Assembly: GCA_910579135.1 (NCBI GenBank) | Contig: CAJTTM010000005.1 | Span: 1-64,000 of the forward strand | Reading direction: 5' to 3' | Length of the DNA stretch: 64,000 bases | DNA from: an uncultured Erysipelotrichales bacterium | GTDB taxonomy: Bacteria; Bacillota_I; Bacilli_A; Erysipelotrichales; Coprobacillaceae | Shown: in pieces, positions 44,596 through 53,835 of the stretch | Layout: each line of letters starts with the position of its first letter | Position numbering within the stretch: the first letter of the stretch is position 1 | Program-made: the position numbers and the translations under genes | The notes under the pieces: generated by a model | The model's input: only the letters and a program-made list of their open reading frames with translations | Databases searched by the model: none | What the model was told of the DNA's origin: nothing

Positions 44596-44917
44596 ATTCT
44601 TCTTGCTCCTTCCTTTCTCTTATATCCGATATCGGATAATAAACATACCCTTTAGGATTATTAAAATAGTAATAATAACCAAGTTTTAAACAATCATATA
44701 TACAAATTGTATTTGAAAATTCAAATTTTAAAAATGCAACAGCACCTGCAAAACTTAATCCTAAAACAAGTTGATATAGACTTCCAAAAAATCCTCCTAT
44801 ACTGTATCCAACTAACCCTGCAAACAATATTAGGAAAGTATCAGTCAAATCAAAAAATATAAACATTTTTTGTTTTGCTTTTCCTTTGTCTAAAATAATC
44901 TGTACTTTATTAAACAT
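44519..44917 (-). CDS. Small conjugation membrane protein (VirB3/PrgI/TcpE-like)
   Basis: 132 aa. Two adjacent hydrophobic helices (about 27-68: FLILFAGLVGYSIGGFF and LVLGLSFAGAVAFLKF) after a short basic N-terminus, then YYYYFNNPKGYVYYP and a Lys/Arg-rich tail. Small two-helix proteins directly before virB4 are VirB3/TcpE/PrgI-type subunits. GGAGG precedes the ATG, which overlaps the TrbL-like stop (TAATG). The lysine-rich tail is encoded where virB4 overlaps in another frame. Confidence 0.75.
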   Translation of the reverse strand: MFNKVQIILDKGKAKQKMFIFFDLTDTFLILFAGLVGYSIGGFFGSLYQLVLGLSFAGAVAFLKFEFSNTICIYDCLKLGYYYYFNNPKGYVYYPISDIRERKEQEEYVEKQTIEVKHRRKKKKRKGKTIKE

Positions 44918-46587
44918 TAGCCTCTACCTCCTCTTTCGTTGTTTCTTGTTCGCTGTGTTTGTCGTGAACTAGTCAAATCCCTTTGTCGTGTCATTCCTGA
45001 TGATCTCGTAACTGTAGATTTGGACTGTGATCGACGTTGCCCTTGTCTACGAACTTGATGATTGTTTACAAGAGATGAAACTTTACCTCGTGCTCCTCCA
45101 CTTCTAGAGCGAATAACTCCACCTTCTCCACTCTGAACTGTTGTCTGACCCATAATACGTCCTCTAAATCCTCCAGAATAGACAGATGTCGATGGTGTAC
45201 TATCATCAGCTCCATAACTATCTAAACGAGAACCTCTTGTTAATCCTACAATACCTCCACTTTGAAGTACAGAACGAGTTCCATCTTTTCCAGTTGTTGT
45301 CGCTTTAGTACCTGTAAATACTGATCTTAGTCCACCAGACCTTATGTCTGTTGAACCTCTTTTAATCGTATCACCAACAACAGCACCTCTTACTCCACCT
45401 TGTCTATGACCATGAACATCTTTCTGTCCAACAGTCGCACCTACGATACCTCCACGTCGAGTTCCATCATTATGTTTATTACCTGCTATAGCACCTCTAA
45501 GGCCTCCTTCACGATATCCAGTATATGAATTTCTTCTTCCTATCATCGCAGTTGCTCCAGCAGTTGCAAGTCCGATAGTTCCAGCTTTCATCATATGAAG
45601 TCCACTTTGCATTTGATTAAGTGTATCTAATGTTCCTGAAGCATAACCTCCTATCATAGACTGAACAAAACTAGGGGCTGATAGAGTCAGCGAGAACGCA
45701 CCAAAATACAGTGCAAGTTGTGCCATTGTAACTGGCAATCCACTAAACGTATCTGTTCCAATATTTGATATCATTCCAACAACATTAGACAAAAATGATA
45801 AACCAAATATTTGTGTAAAGTTCATTGCCATTTGTCCCATAATTGTATTCTTCCATACATTAAAAGCCTGTGGATCTTGATACTTTGTAAGAGATGTCGC
45901 ACATAGTGGTGAAATAATATATAAAAAAGCAATCATAAAAATACGAGTTGCTATTTGTATTGTAATCGCAAATAAAAGCACTACATATATAGTCATCCCA
46001 ATAATAACCATGAATTCGGAAAACTGCCACATATAATCGTCATTTGCGTCTCTTTCAGTAATACTGAAATTATCTGTTTGATAGCTTTCAACAAGCTTGT
46101 CTGCTCCTTGTGGTCCTTGCTGTGCCATTCCACCAAACCCTACATAAACACTCGAGACTAAAGTATCTCCCAAACTTGCACTACTTTCAGTAATATCAGT
46201 TGTAGCTACTTTTGAAGCTTCAACCATAAGGTTATTTATCATCGGTATAGCTGTTGGTACAGATGCAGCAATAATAACTGCTGTAATTGCACCAAATATT
46301 TTTTTGCTATAATCCATTGTCTGTTCATTGTCAGTCAAAAGCGAAAACAATATTTCATAAGTAACTTTTACTGGAATAACAACAAACATAATAATAAAAC
46401 AGGCTTGAAATCCATCAGCAACCCAATCGATTGATAGAACACCAAAAGACAAAACCCCATTTATCATAGCGTCCAGCATTCCAGTAACCATATTCATAAG
46501 CACTTTTATAATGCCCCAAAACAGTCCTCTTACAAAGTCTTCAACAGCAGCTCCTATTCCAAAAACATCATATATTGGTAGATTCAT
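44917..46587 (-). CDS. VirB6/TrbL-like membrane channel protein with a repetitive Gly-Arg tail
   Basis: 556 aa. At least six membrane helices in residues 10-330, as in VirB6/TrbL channel subunits. The C-terminal 210 residues are low-complexity and strongly basic, built from about seven copies of a GG-[LIVFA]-[RV]-G motif (GGLRGAIAG, GGIVGATVG, GGVRGAVVG, GGLRSVFTG, GGIVGLTRG, GGFRGRIMG, GGARGKV), then a Ser/Arg/Gln-rich end. AGGAGGG precedes the ATG. The tail could be a periodic glycine-rich fold or a nucleic-acid-binding segment; I do not know a described counterpart. Confidence 0.8.
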   Translation of the reverse strand: MNLPIYDVFGIGAAVEDFVRGLFWGIIKVLMNMVTGMLDAMINGVLSFGVLSIDWVADGFQACFIIMFVVIPVKVTYEILFSLLTDNEQTMDYSKKIFGAITAVIIAASVPTAIPMINNLMVEASKVATTDITESSASLGDTLVSSVYVGFGGMAQQGPQGADKLVESYQTDNFSITERDANDDYMWQFSEFMVIIGMTIYVVLLFAITIQIATRIFMIAFLYIISPLCATSLTKYQDPQAFNVWKNTIMGQMAMNFTQIFGLSFLSNVVGMISNIGTDTFSGLPVTMAQLALYFGAFSLTLSAPSFVQSMIGGYASGTLDTLNQMQSGLHMMKAGTIGLATAGATAMIGRRNSYTGYREGGLRGAIAGNKHNDGTRRGGIVGATVGQKDVHGHRQGGVRGAVVGDTIKRGSTDIRSGGLRSVFTGTKATTTGKDGTRSVLQSGGIVGLTRGSRLDSYGADDSTPSTSVYSGGFRGRIMGQTTVQSGEGGVIRSRSGGARGKVSSLVNNHQVRRQGQRRSQSKSTVTRSSGMTRQRDLTSSRQTQRTRNNERGGRG

Positions 46588-47210
46588 AGAAATATCCCTC
46601 CTATTATCAACCCAGTCATAATAGAAACAGCTATGATTGATATAAGTTTCAAATTCTCCTTAGCAAAATAAAAGGAACGGTTTTTCCTTTTTTGAGGTGT
46701 TAACTGTTCCTTCATTTGTGAAATCATTTTTTTAATATCTTCTACCTGTTGATATTTAGCATTTCTCTCTATTTTTTTACTATCTAACGATGTTAATATA
46801 TCTCCTATTTTTGATGTAAGATTAAAGATTTCTTCTAATTTTTGAGAATATTCTTTAATATCAGAAATAGCAATAGACATATCTTGAACATTTTCCCAAA
46901 CAAGTGCTAAAACATCATCAAAGTCATCATCTTCATCTTCTGCAAGTTCTATCTCCTCAGTATTTCTTTCCTGATAGAAATTATTACACAATGCAGCATA
47001 GTATGAAACAATTTTTGAACTATTAAATCCTCCAACATATTCACTAAACTCAAATAAATCCTTTGCGTCTTGTATCTTATCAAGAAGATGTGTTGGTTGA
47101 AATTTAAAAATAAAAGAATCAACTTCAATACCATACATCTGCATCCATTTCTGCATTGCTTCCTGTCCAAACTTATCATACCAATAAGGTATATAATTAG
47201 CATTTGGCAT
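46584..47210 (-). CDS. ICE protein with a C-terminal membrane anchor
   Basis: 208 aa from ATG 47208-47210 (AGGAGGG 7 nt upstream; the longer frame to 47285 overlaps the next gene and lacks a site). The soluble N-terminal part starts MPNANYIPYWYDKFGQEAMQKWMQ, an acidic patch (ELAEDEDDDFDDV) follows, then a coiled coil (145-185) and one C-terminal helix (ISIIAVSIMTGLIIGGIFL). It looks tail-anchored, so it may be a cytoplasmic-face component of the transfer channel. No family recognised. Overlaps the TrbL-like start by 4 nt (ATGA). Confidence 0.7.
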   Translation of the reverse strand: MPNANYIPYWYDKFGQEAMQKWMQMYGIEVDSFIFKFQPTHLLDKIQDAKDLFEFSEYVGGFNSSKIVSYYAALCNNFYQERNTEEIELAEDEDDDFDDVLALVWENVQDMSIAISDIKEYSQKLEEIFNLTSKIGDILTSLDSKKIERNAKYQQVEDIKKMISQMKEQLTPQKRKNRSFYFAKENLKLISIIAVSIMTGLIIGGIFL

Positions 47211-47221
47211 AATAATCCCTC

Positions 47222-47530
47222 CTATTTTCTGAAAAAGGTTTCTAAAACACTGGCTAGAGTTGGAATAAGGAAAATAAAAGCACATCCAATAAGAACATTT
47301 CGAGTTTTCTGTGAAAATTGTTGTTCTTCTTGTGCGTTTGCTGCTATTTCCCTCATCTTATAATAAATTGCCATTACAACAACAACACCTATTGTAATTG
47401 CTTGTAAAAAAGTTTTAGTTTGATCAAGGAAATTTATTAATAAATCCAATACAGGTTGCCACCCATTCGCTTTTGTCTTTGCCATAATTGGAAGTACCAT
47501 CATATTTGTTATCAAGAAATTTTTTATCAT
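47222..47530 (-). CDS. Small two-helix membrane protein (Maff2/VirB2-like)
   Basis: 102 aa from ATG 47528-47530 (AAGGA 6 nt upstream). Two helices (about 35-55, FLQAITIGVVVVMAIYY, and 80-97, NVLIGCAFIFLIPTLASVLETF) separated by a polar loop. The position before TrbL, VirB3 and VirB4 genes matches the small 'Maff2' or pilin-like proteins of clostridial ICEs of the Tn1549 type. Which of the two small membrane proteins (this or 48550-48768) is the pilin cannot be told. Confidence 0.65.
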   Translation of the reverse strand: MIKNFLITNMMVLPIMAKTKANGWQPVLDLLINFLDQTKTFLQAITIGVVVVMAIYYKMREIAANAQEEQQFSQKTRNVLIGCAFIFLIPTLASVLETFFRK

Positions 47531-47544
47531 ATTCATCCTTCTTT

Positions 47545-47730
47545 CTATTTTTTATTCAATATTTCACTTGTATCTGATTCTATTTTTTCAATCTGCAATA
47601 ATGCATTTTTAAGTTTTTTTATGTCAGCTTCAATTATATCCTTTTCTTTTTGGAACTCTTGTATTTTTAAATCCAGAGTATCTCTCTTTGATTCAAGTTT
47701 TTTGATTTTTACTTCTATCTTTCTTCTCAC
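47545..47730 (-). CDS. Short coiled-coil protein
   Basis: 61 aa, nearly all coiled coil (KIKKLESKRDTLDLKIQEFQ and KDIIEADIKKLKNALLQ). It starts with GTG overlapping the previous stop as GTGA, so it depends on translational coupling. No family recognised; it may be a structural accessory of the conjugation operon. Confidence 0.55.
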   Translation of the reverse strand: MRRKIEVKIKKLESKRDTLDLKIQEFQKEKDIIEADIKKLKNALLQIEKIESDTSEILNKK

Positions 47731-48536
47731 GACATTTCTTCACCCTCTTCTTCTAAATCTTCTGCTAAATCATTTTCTTCAATAAACTTGTTCATTACCA
47801 ATTCTCTTTCTTGAGGTTTCTTAAAAAGTTCAGCAATCTCTGATCCTTTTAAACGTCCTATAATTTTTGGTTCTCCATAGATATTTTGACCAGTCAACGG
47901 ATCTCTACCTTCAATCTGATTTTTTTGGATTGCAAAAACTGCTTGTGGTGGTAAAGAAACTTTATAAATATTAGGATGTCCCTCAATTTCTGTAATATGA
48001 TTGACTGAGCAAGTAATTCTTCCTCCAGCAAATTCTCCTCCTTGAGTTGGAATAAGAATTGATGTACGATGACTGTTATCTTGCGTGAAATAATCCTTAC
48101 CTTTTTGATTTTTAGAAATAGTAAAATTAACATATCTATTCTGTGCCATGTATTCACACATTTGATCAACGGTTATTCCTTCTATATATGTCCAAGAATG
48201 TTCATTTCGCCCATCTTCCAAAAGGTTACCTGTTAATCCTAGATCAACTGATATTCTAAATCTATATTCCTGTGGTACACTGATATATGACTCTCTATCG
48301 TTATATCTGTGATTTTGAACACATCTATATGGTACTAGATAACTTGCTTTAGCTCCGTCTGGTAGTTTATGAATAGGAATTCCGTTTTTATCTTCATATC
48401 CTCCAAAATCAATATTTTTAGGTAATAGAACTTTCGCATAATCTCTATCATGAATTTTGAAAGGTAATACCTTTCCAGTTTGATCTCTAATAACTTGTTT
48501 TTTTGATACACAAAATCCCTTGAATGTTCTTTGCAT
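47727..48536 (-). CDS. Conserved-looking ICE protein of unknown function
   Basis: 269 aa, soluble, no membrane segment or signal. Mixed alpha/beta sequence with HDRDYAKVLLPKN, VPYRCVQNHRYNDRESYISVP and VSLPPQAVFAIQKNQIEGRD stretches, and an acidic C-terminus (DLAEDLEEEGEEMS). AAAGGAGGG precedes the ATG. It lies between two small membrane proteins in the conjugation operon and is likely an intrinsic part of this ICE family. I do not recognise the domain. Confidence 0.7.
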   Translation of the reverse strand: MQRTFKGFCVSKKQVIRDQTGKVLPFKIHDRDYAKVLLPKNIDFGGYEDKNGIPIHKLPDGAKASYLVPYRCVQNHRYNDRESYISVPQEYRFRISVDLGLTGNLLEDGRNEHSWTYIEGITVDQMCEYMAQNRYVNFTISKNQKGKDYFTQDNSHRTSILIPTQGGEFAGGRITCSVNHITEIEGHPNIYKVSLPPQAVFAIQKNQIEGRDPLTGQNIYGEPKIIGRLKGSEIAELFKKPQERELVMNKFIEENDLAEDLEEEGEEMS

Positions 48537-48549
48537 TTTCAGCCCTCCT

Positions 48550-48768
48550 TTAAATTGTGGCTATTGCCTGACATAAATTAATTAATATTCCTATACCAAT
48601 TGATACTCCAGCAATTTTAATTTTTGTGATGAAAAAACTATCTCCTCTTTCACTTGAGTCTTCTGATATTTTTCCACTAAAAAAACAAAAACCAATTACT
48701 GTTCCACATATAAAATACAGTAATCCTAAAAAGCTAAAAAAATGATTAAATACACTTACAATATCCAT
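48550..48768 (-). CDS. Small two-helix membrane protein, pilin-like candidate
   Basis: 72 aa with hydrophobic helices at about 10-28 (FSFLGLLYFICGTVIGFCF) and 48-70 (KIAGVSIGIGILINLCQAIATI), linked by a polar loop. Size and topology fit VirB2/TrbC-type pilin or a small channel protein. AAGGAGG precedes the ATG by 8 nt. Assignment rests on context in the conjugation operon. Confidence 0.6.
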   Translation of the reverse strand: MDIVSVFNHFFSFLGLLYFICGTVIGFCFFSGKISEDSSERGDSFFITKIKIAGVSIGIGILINLCQAIATI

Positions 48769-48785
48769 ATAAAATTCCTCCTTAT

Positions 48786-49571
48786 TTAATTAAATATCGC
48801 TTTGTAACCGACATAGATTCCATCTTTCATAATAGGAACTGCTCTTGCTGTCCCTGAATAATTACATCTTTCTATATATGCAATACATTTCTTCTCACAC
48901 TCTTTTAAAGTCTTATACTGTTTAACAGTAAATATCTTGGATACAGGTTTGACAGTAGAAGTTTTTTTCGATTTCTGTGTTTTTTTCACTTCATCTTTTT
49001 TATCAATTGTTTTCTTTGGAGCTTTCTTTACTGGTTCTTCTTTAAATTTTACCAATATTTTTTGAGAAGAATGATTTCCACTTTCATCAGTTGCTTTTAA
49101 AACATAATGATTTGAACTCTTATTTAATTCAATTTTAATTTTATTTTGATTTGAATAATTATCAGTTACAGAATATTGAACTTGAGATAGCTTTAGTTCC
49201 TGTCCAATTTCTAACAAATAATTAGATTTCTTAAGTTGAATAACAGGAGACTCTAAATCTTTAACTTCAATATCCAATCCATATCTCTCATTTCCTATTT
49301 TATAGATCAAATGATGTTGACCTAATGTTTCAGGAATATTTGGACATGTTACATAAAAATTAGAAATATACAATTTATTTCCTTCAATATTATTTCTGTT
49401 AATAGAAATATTATCAACGGAAATAATAAGTTTTGAAGAATCCATTTTTTTATTGTATGAAATTGTTGTATCTTCGATAAACTCAATCGTGTGAGATAGT
49501 TGAGGTTGCTTATTCCATGAACAGCCTACTAAAATAACAGCAGAAATAATTAATAAAATGATTTTTTTCAT
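48786..49571 (-). CDS. Lipoprotein with an Ig-like domain
   Basis: 261 aa. Signal peptide with lipobox (AVILVGCSW, lipidated Cys17). Residues 105-185 resemble Ig-like/DUF5011-type domains (DLESPVIQLKKSNYLLEIGQ, ATDESGNHSSQKILVKF). A Lys/Thr-rich linker leads to a small C-terminal domain with two cysteine positions (KECEKKCIAYIERC) ending YVGYKAIFN. It should sit on the outer membrane face. AAGGAG is upstream. In conjugative elements such lipoproteins may mediate contact or exclusion; that is inference. Confidence 0.75.
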   Translation of the reverse strand: MKKIILLIISAVILVGCSWNKQPQLSHTIEFIEDTTISYNKKMDSSKLIISVDNISINRNNIEGNKLYISNFYVTCPNIPETLGQHHLIYKIGNERYGLDIEVKDLESPVIQLKKSNYLLEIGQELKLSQVQYSVTDNYSNQNKIKIELNKSSNHYVLKATDESGNHSSQKILVKFKEEPVKKAPKKTIDKKDEVKKTQKSKKTSTVKPVSKIFTVKQYKTLKECEKKCIAYIERCNYSGTARAVPIMKDGIYVGYKAIFN

Positions 49572-49597
49572 AATGAATTCTCCTTATATAAAAATAA

Positions 49598-49786
49598 CTA
49601 CTTATACTTTTCTTTTAAATCCTTAATACTCTGTTTTATATAATGTATGTTACTGCTATCTTCTCTACCAGCAACAATTATAGATAAAGGATTGAAAAGT
49701 ATATATGAATCATCAGGAAAAGAATTTTCCTGATGACATTTTTTTACATTACTCTTAATAGGTTGACTATTTTTATAGGTAGACAT
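49598..49786 (-). CDS. Small hypothetical ICE protein
   Basis: 62 aa with a strong AGGAGG site 7 nt before the ATG, in line with the operon (16 nt after the CAP-protein gene and 26 nt before the lipoprotein gene). Soluble, mixed composition, with no motif I recognise. Confidence 0.6.
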   Translation of the reverse strand: MSTYKNSQPIKSNVKKCHQENSFPDDSYILFNPLSIIVAGREDSSNIHYIKQSIKDLKEKYK

Positions 49787-49802
49787 TTTATAATCCTCCT
49801 AT

Positions 49803-50384
49803 TTACTTACTTGAGTAATGTTGAGCTGAATACACAGTAATTGTGTTACCACTCTTCTTTACAGTAATTCCAATACCGTATTTTGTATATGCCTTGTTAA
49901 GCATGACATCTTTATGAGTTTTTGAAGACTTTAAAGTTTTCATCATACTTTCAACTGCTTTATTTAAGTAATCTTTACTGTAAGAACTTTTTGCACTAAA
50001 AGAAACCTTTGACAAATTTTCGCCATTGCTTACACCTTTTTGCTTATAAGTCGAAAAAGCTGTAAAGCACCTTGTCCCGTTTGGACGAGTATGGCTAAAC
50101 TTATTGACAATTTCTTTTGTTCTTGTATTTGCGGATTTTTCTAAAGTTGTTTGTTTTGCGAGAGTTTTCTTTTTTTGACTCTTACGATAACTATTAATAC
50201 TATTGTATAAACCTTTTTTAATTGTTTCTAATTCACTTGCACTAAGATTTCTAGTAGCTTTAGAACTCTTTTTACTACTAGTAATAAAAACTTTCTTAGA
50301 ACACTCTATTTGCTTAGTTGGAACAAAACAAACCATACTAAGAACAGTTGCAATCACAATTATAAAATATTTTTTCTTTTTCAT
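49803..50384 (-). CDS. Secreted CAP/SCP-domain protein
   Basis: 193 aa. Signal peptide (residues 1-28) then a CAP domain of the YkwD type (about 55-190): SINSYRKSQKKKTLAKQ, KSANTRTKEIVNKFSHTRPNG (His-Thr-Arg-Pro signature), SNGENLSKV and YTKYGIGITVKKSGN. Bacterial CAP proteins are secreted, often with unknown targets; no catalytic function is shown. An AAAGGA site precedes the ATG. It begins the downstream half of the ICE operon after the surface-protein module. Confidence 0.85.
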   Translation of the reverse strand: MKKKKYFIIVIATVLSMVCFVPTKQIECSKKVFITSSKKSSKATRNLSASELETIKKGLYNSINSYRKSQKKKTLAKQTTLEKSANTRTKEIVNKFSHTRPNGTRCFTAFSTYKQKGVSNGENLSKVSFSAKSSYSKDYLNKAVESMMKTLKSSKTHKDVMLNKAYTKYGIGITVKKSGNTITVYSAQHYSSK

Positions 50385-50411
50385 TTTTCTATTATCCTTT
50401 CCTATTTTTTT

Positions 50412-50447
50412 TAAAAGAAAAAAGAAAGGATATTAATTTCCTTTCTT
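50412..50447 (-). terminator. Terminator overlapping the end of the 1133-aa gene
   Basis: On the minus strand AAGAAAGG (50447-50440) pairs with CCTTTCTT (50429-50422) and is followed by a T-rich run (TTTTTTC). The stop codon lies in the loop. It separates the surface-fibre module from the conjugation operon. Confidence 0.7.
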
Positions 50448-53400
50448 AATTTCATTAACAATAATATCACTATGTGATAAGTCATTGTAATTCTCACATC
50501 TATTTGTAAATCTGACACTTGCATCATCTACACTTTCTAGATCAAATGTTGCAGTATTCAATGTTTTTGATTTTTCATTGATAGTATCAATATTGGTTAA
50601 TTTATATCTTAAATTTTCTATCTCTGATACTGTGTATTCACCTAAAGGTAGTACTACCTTTTGACTGATATCAACTCTTGTTAATCCACTTTCTTGAATA
50701 CCAGGTGTGTTATTTACAAAATCTTCTGTAAACTCAGCACTCATAAATTTTACAATATGATTGCCTTCTATATCATGACCTTCAATCTTAAAAATACCAA
50801 CTGGGTTTCCATAACACCAGTTAATATCTTCTTTATAAATCGTTTTTATAATAGTTAATTCTTTTGTTGGAATCGCCTTTCCATATGACAAAGATGTAAT
50901 ATTTGAAGGTAAATCATTAGTTTCTTTTAAAGGATTTGATAAACTTTCATCTTTCTCATCATACTCTTTGTAACTAGAGAAATATTGATTTTTAGTTACT
51001 GATCCTAACTTCACATCATCTTCAGGAGCTCTCATTAACACCTCTATATATCCTATCTGATTTGTGTTTAATACATATCCTTGCATATCTATCGCAATAG
51101 ACTTTACATCACTCTTTGAATGATTCCACTCTGTCGATAATATCCAGCCATCACTAGATAGATCTCTTTTTTGTTCTCTATTTAAGGAATAATAAAACTT
51201 AAACTTTGAAACATCTATACCAAACCTTTCTAATACAGATGTATCTATACCCTTAAACTCTCCTTTCCAGGTATCCTGCTCATTATTTTCTAAATTATCA
51301 TAAAGAACTATATTTGACATTTTTGTTTGTCCTGATGATATCTTTAACTTATAAGAATAATCTTCTCCAGGATTGACTATTGCCTGTTGTTTTGTATAAG
51401 CATGACTGCTTGTCTTTACCTCTTTTTGAATCCCTTGAAATGAACCTAAGGGAACATTTGGAACAATAATTGTATCAGTATATTTAGAAAAATAAAGAAC
51501 ATTCTCAATATTTTCCTTTGTGTCAGCATCTTCTAAAATCGCATCATAAAGTTCATGTTGAATTGAACAGTTTTTCCCTGATAATCCATACATAATATAA
51601 TCATCATAAGATAAATGAACATCATATTGAATATTCAAATCATTTTTTACAATTTCCTCTTTAAGTTTGATAGGAGATTGAGATGCATCTACAGAATAAA
51701 TAACTTCACACTTTCCACTTCCTAAACTATTTTCCGTATAGGAAACAAAGATTCCTTTTTCTTTCAGTTCAGCAATCGTATATAACTGATCTTTAATATA
51801 AAATTTCATATCGTTATAATTAATTGTTAAATAATCAGGTACAGTCAGTTTAATCTTAAAATTCTTTAAATCTGTATTTCCTAAAGAATAATTGCTAATA
51901 TAACTTTTGCTGATTACATCTTCTTTATACAATTCATCATCATTATATTCTAATGTATAGCTTGTACTGTTTGCATTCACTCTAATATGCTTTGATCTCA
52001 CATCTAATGCAGTAACACCTCTCAAAACAGTATTGTCATAATTTTCTTGAGAATATTTCTCTACATCCTGCATCATGGTTTCTATACTGCCATCAACATT
52101 ATAATACATATTGACTAAACTCATTTCTTCATTTTCATCAATATTTTCAATTTGCATATACGAAAAATTATATAATTGAGAAAGGATTTTATTCTGATCT
52201 AGATTTTCATTATCCAGTATCTTATAATAAATATCTACAAGTCTGACATTATTAAGTGTTTCTTCTAAATTTAAATATTTAACTTTAACATCATAATACC
52301 AGTCATCAAATGTATATCTTAAAGTACTACTGCTCAAAGAACCTGATTTTATCTTCTCATAATGTCCATCACCATTTAATCTTTTTCCATAAACTTCATA
52401 AGAATATAATCTTTTCTTCCCTGGTTTCATAATGTTAATTCTATTCACAAGTCTTTCATTATTTTCAAGTCTTCTAGAAGAATTATCACCATATACAAAA
52501 TACTGTAAATCATCACCTAATATTAAGTTATATTTTTTTCCATAATAAACAGATGTTGCTCTTAATATAAAGCCTTGTTCGTTTTCATAAGTTAGAGCAT
52601 TTTTATCCTTGCCAAAATACTTTCTCATAATATTGGTATAAGGAATATTATCGTTATTATAGAAAGTATCTTTTGAAGTTGCATATAAATCACCCTCAAA
52701 CGAAAGATGTGCATCATTTAAATTAATCCTTGTTGTATCACTGCTTATTAGCTTTTCAGTATCTTCATTTGTATAAGTTCCATACATCTTTACATTTAAA
52801 TCAATATATCCATTATTTTTATCTAAGTACTCTTTAGGAATCGCTATATATCTATTCAAATATGAATATGTTCCATACTGATAATAGTGAAAAGCTGTTC
52901 CAAAGAAATTATCAGAGTTTAATTTATCTTCTCCAACTCCTTTCGTAAAAATAGAATTTGATTTATTCTCATCATTAGATGTAAGATCACCTAAAACAAA
53001 ATCTTTTGGATAATCAAATTCTAGTCGCCAGCCATTTTTCAAACTGAAAGTATTTCTTGTGATGATTCCCTGAACACTTGTATTAAAATAATAATAATCT
53101 TTCCATTTATCTTGAGGAATTTTTGATAAAACGTCACTTGCTTCAGCTATATTTTTCATAGTGTACCATTTGATCTCATATTGATCCTGTACTCCATCAA
53201 ATGAATAGTTAATTGTATTTGACTCTTTTGTCAAACCATTAACTGTCAATGTTGCCCGAATATCCTTAGAATAATGAGGTTTAAAAAGTCTTATTGCCTT
53301 TACTTCTGAATATTTATTAAACTTTAATACAAACTGCATCGTAGAAGTAAATGAATTAGAAATTTCATTTTTATTGCTGATGATGATTTTATGATCATCA

Positions 53401-53834
53401 AAATTTCCACTTGTTGTATACTCCCAGTCTTCATCACCACCAGCTCCTTTTTTATCTGCTGATGAAGTTATCTCAATCCATGAATTTATATCTGGACACC
53501 AGCCCCAGCCTTGTTTTGCTAATTCTGTATCTAATATATCTACAATATCATTCATAGAAATCTGGACATCACCAGTTTTATATGTCTTTGTTCCATCACC
53601 CGCATATTGAATCGTCAATTGAGTTTTAACTGAAATTGTATCATCATTACTGTATTGAGGTTTCCAATTATCGGGAACATTGTCTTTTGGATCTCCCCAA
53701 TTAATTTTAATACTCCAATCATCTAGAGAACCCTCTGCTTTAACAGAACTTGAAGAATTATTTACAGATACTATTGTCATCAAGAGAGACATTATAATTA
53801 ACAAAACACGCTTTAATTTTCTTTTTATCTTCAT
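50433..53834 (-). CDS. Large secreted surface protein of the fibre module
   Basis: 1133 aa. A signal peptide (residues 1-32) is followed by a long beta-rich region with no strong family match. The part around residues 800-960 (AIVNPGEDYSYKLKISSG, KMSNIVLYDNLENNEQD) looks like DUF11/Cna-type surface folds, and residues 990-1115 (KELTIIKTIYKEDINWCYGNPVGIFKIEG, LPLGEYTVSEIENLRYKL) resemble a SpaA/Cna-B-like domain. No LPXTG or membrane anchor at the C-terminus, so it is probably held by partners. The ATG is 1 nt past the last TasA-like gene, with GAGAGG. It likely is a fibre tip or matrix adhesin. Confidence 0.75.
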   Translation of the reverse strand: MKIKRKLKRVLLIIMSLLMTIVSVNNSSSSVKAEGSLDDWSIKINWGDPKDNVPDNWKPQYSNDDTISVKTQLTIQYAGDGTKTYKTGDVQISMNDIVDILDTELAKQGWGWCPDINSWIEITSSADKKGAGGDEDWEYTTSGNFDDHKIIISNKNEISNSFTSTMQFVLKFNKYSEVKAIRLFKPHYSKDIRATLTVNGLTKESNTINYSFDGVQDQYEIKWYTMKNIAEASDVLSKIPQDKWKDYYYFNTSVQGIITRNTFSLKNGWRLEFDYPKDFVLGDLTSNDENKSNSIFTKGVGEDKLNSDNFFGTAFHYYQYGTYSYLNRYIAIPKEYLDKNNGYIDLNVKMYGTYTNEDTEKLISSDTTRINLNDAHLSFEGDLYATSKDTFYNNDNIPYTNIMRKYFGKDKNALTYENEQGFILRATSVYYGKKYNLILGDDLQYFVYGDNSSRRLENNERLVNRINIMKPGKKRLYSYEVYGKRLNGDGHYEKIKSGSLSSSTLRYTFDDWYYDVKVKYLNLEETLNNVRLVDIYYKILDNENLDQNKILSQLYNFSYMQIENIDENEEMSLVNMYYNVDGSIETMMQDVEKYSQENYDNTVLRGVTALDVRSKHIRVNANSTSYTLEYNDDELYKEDVISKSYISNYSLGNTDLKNFKIKLTVPDYLTINYNDMKFYIKDQLYTIAELKEKGIFVSYTENSLGSGKCEVIYSVDASQSPIKLKEEIVKNDLNIQYDVHLSYDDYIMYGLSGKNCSIQHELYDAILEDADTKENIENVLYFSKYTDTIIVPNVPLGSFQGIQKEVKTSSHAYTKQQAIVNPGEDYSYKLKISSGQTKMSNIVLYDNLENNEQDTWKGEFKGIDTSVLERFGIDVSKFKFYYSLNREQKRDLSSDGWILSTEWNHSKSDVKSIAIDMQGYVLNTNQIGYIEVLMRAPEDDVKLGSVTKNQYFSSYKEYDEKDESLSNPLKETNDLPSNITSLSYGKAIPTKELTIIKTIYKEDINWCYGNPVGIFKIEGHDIEGNHIVKFMSAEFTEDFVNNTPGIQESGLTRVDISQKVVLPLGEYTVSEIENLRYKLTNIDTINEKSKTLNTATFDLESVDDASVRFTNRCENYNDLSHSDIIVNEIKKGN

Positions 53835-53835
53835 A

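Noticed and set aside
47894..48169. Minus-strand 91-codon frame inside the 269-aa ICE gene
   Set aside because: Out-of-frame shadow with no ribosome site; the 269-aa frame is better supported.
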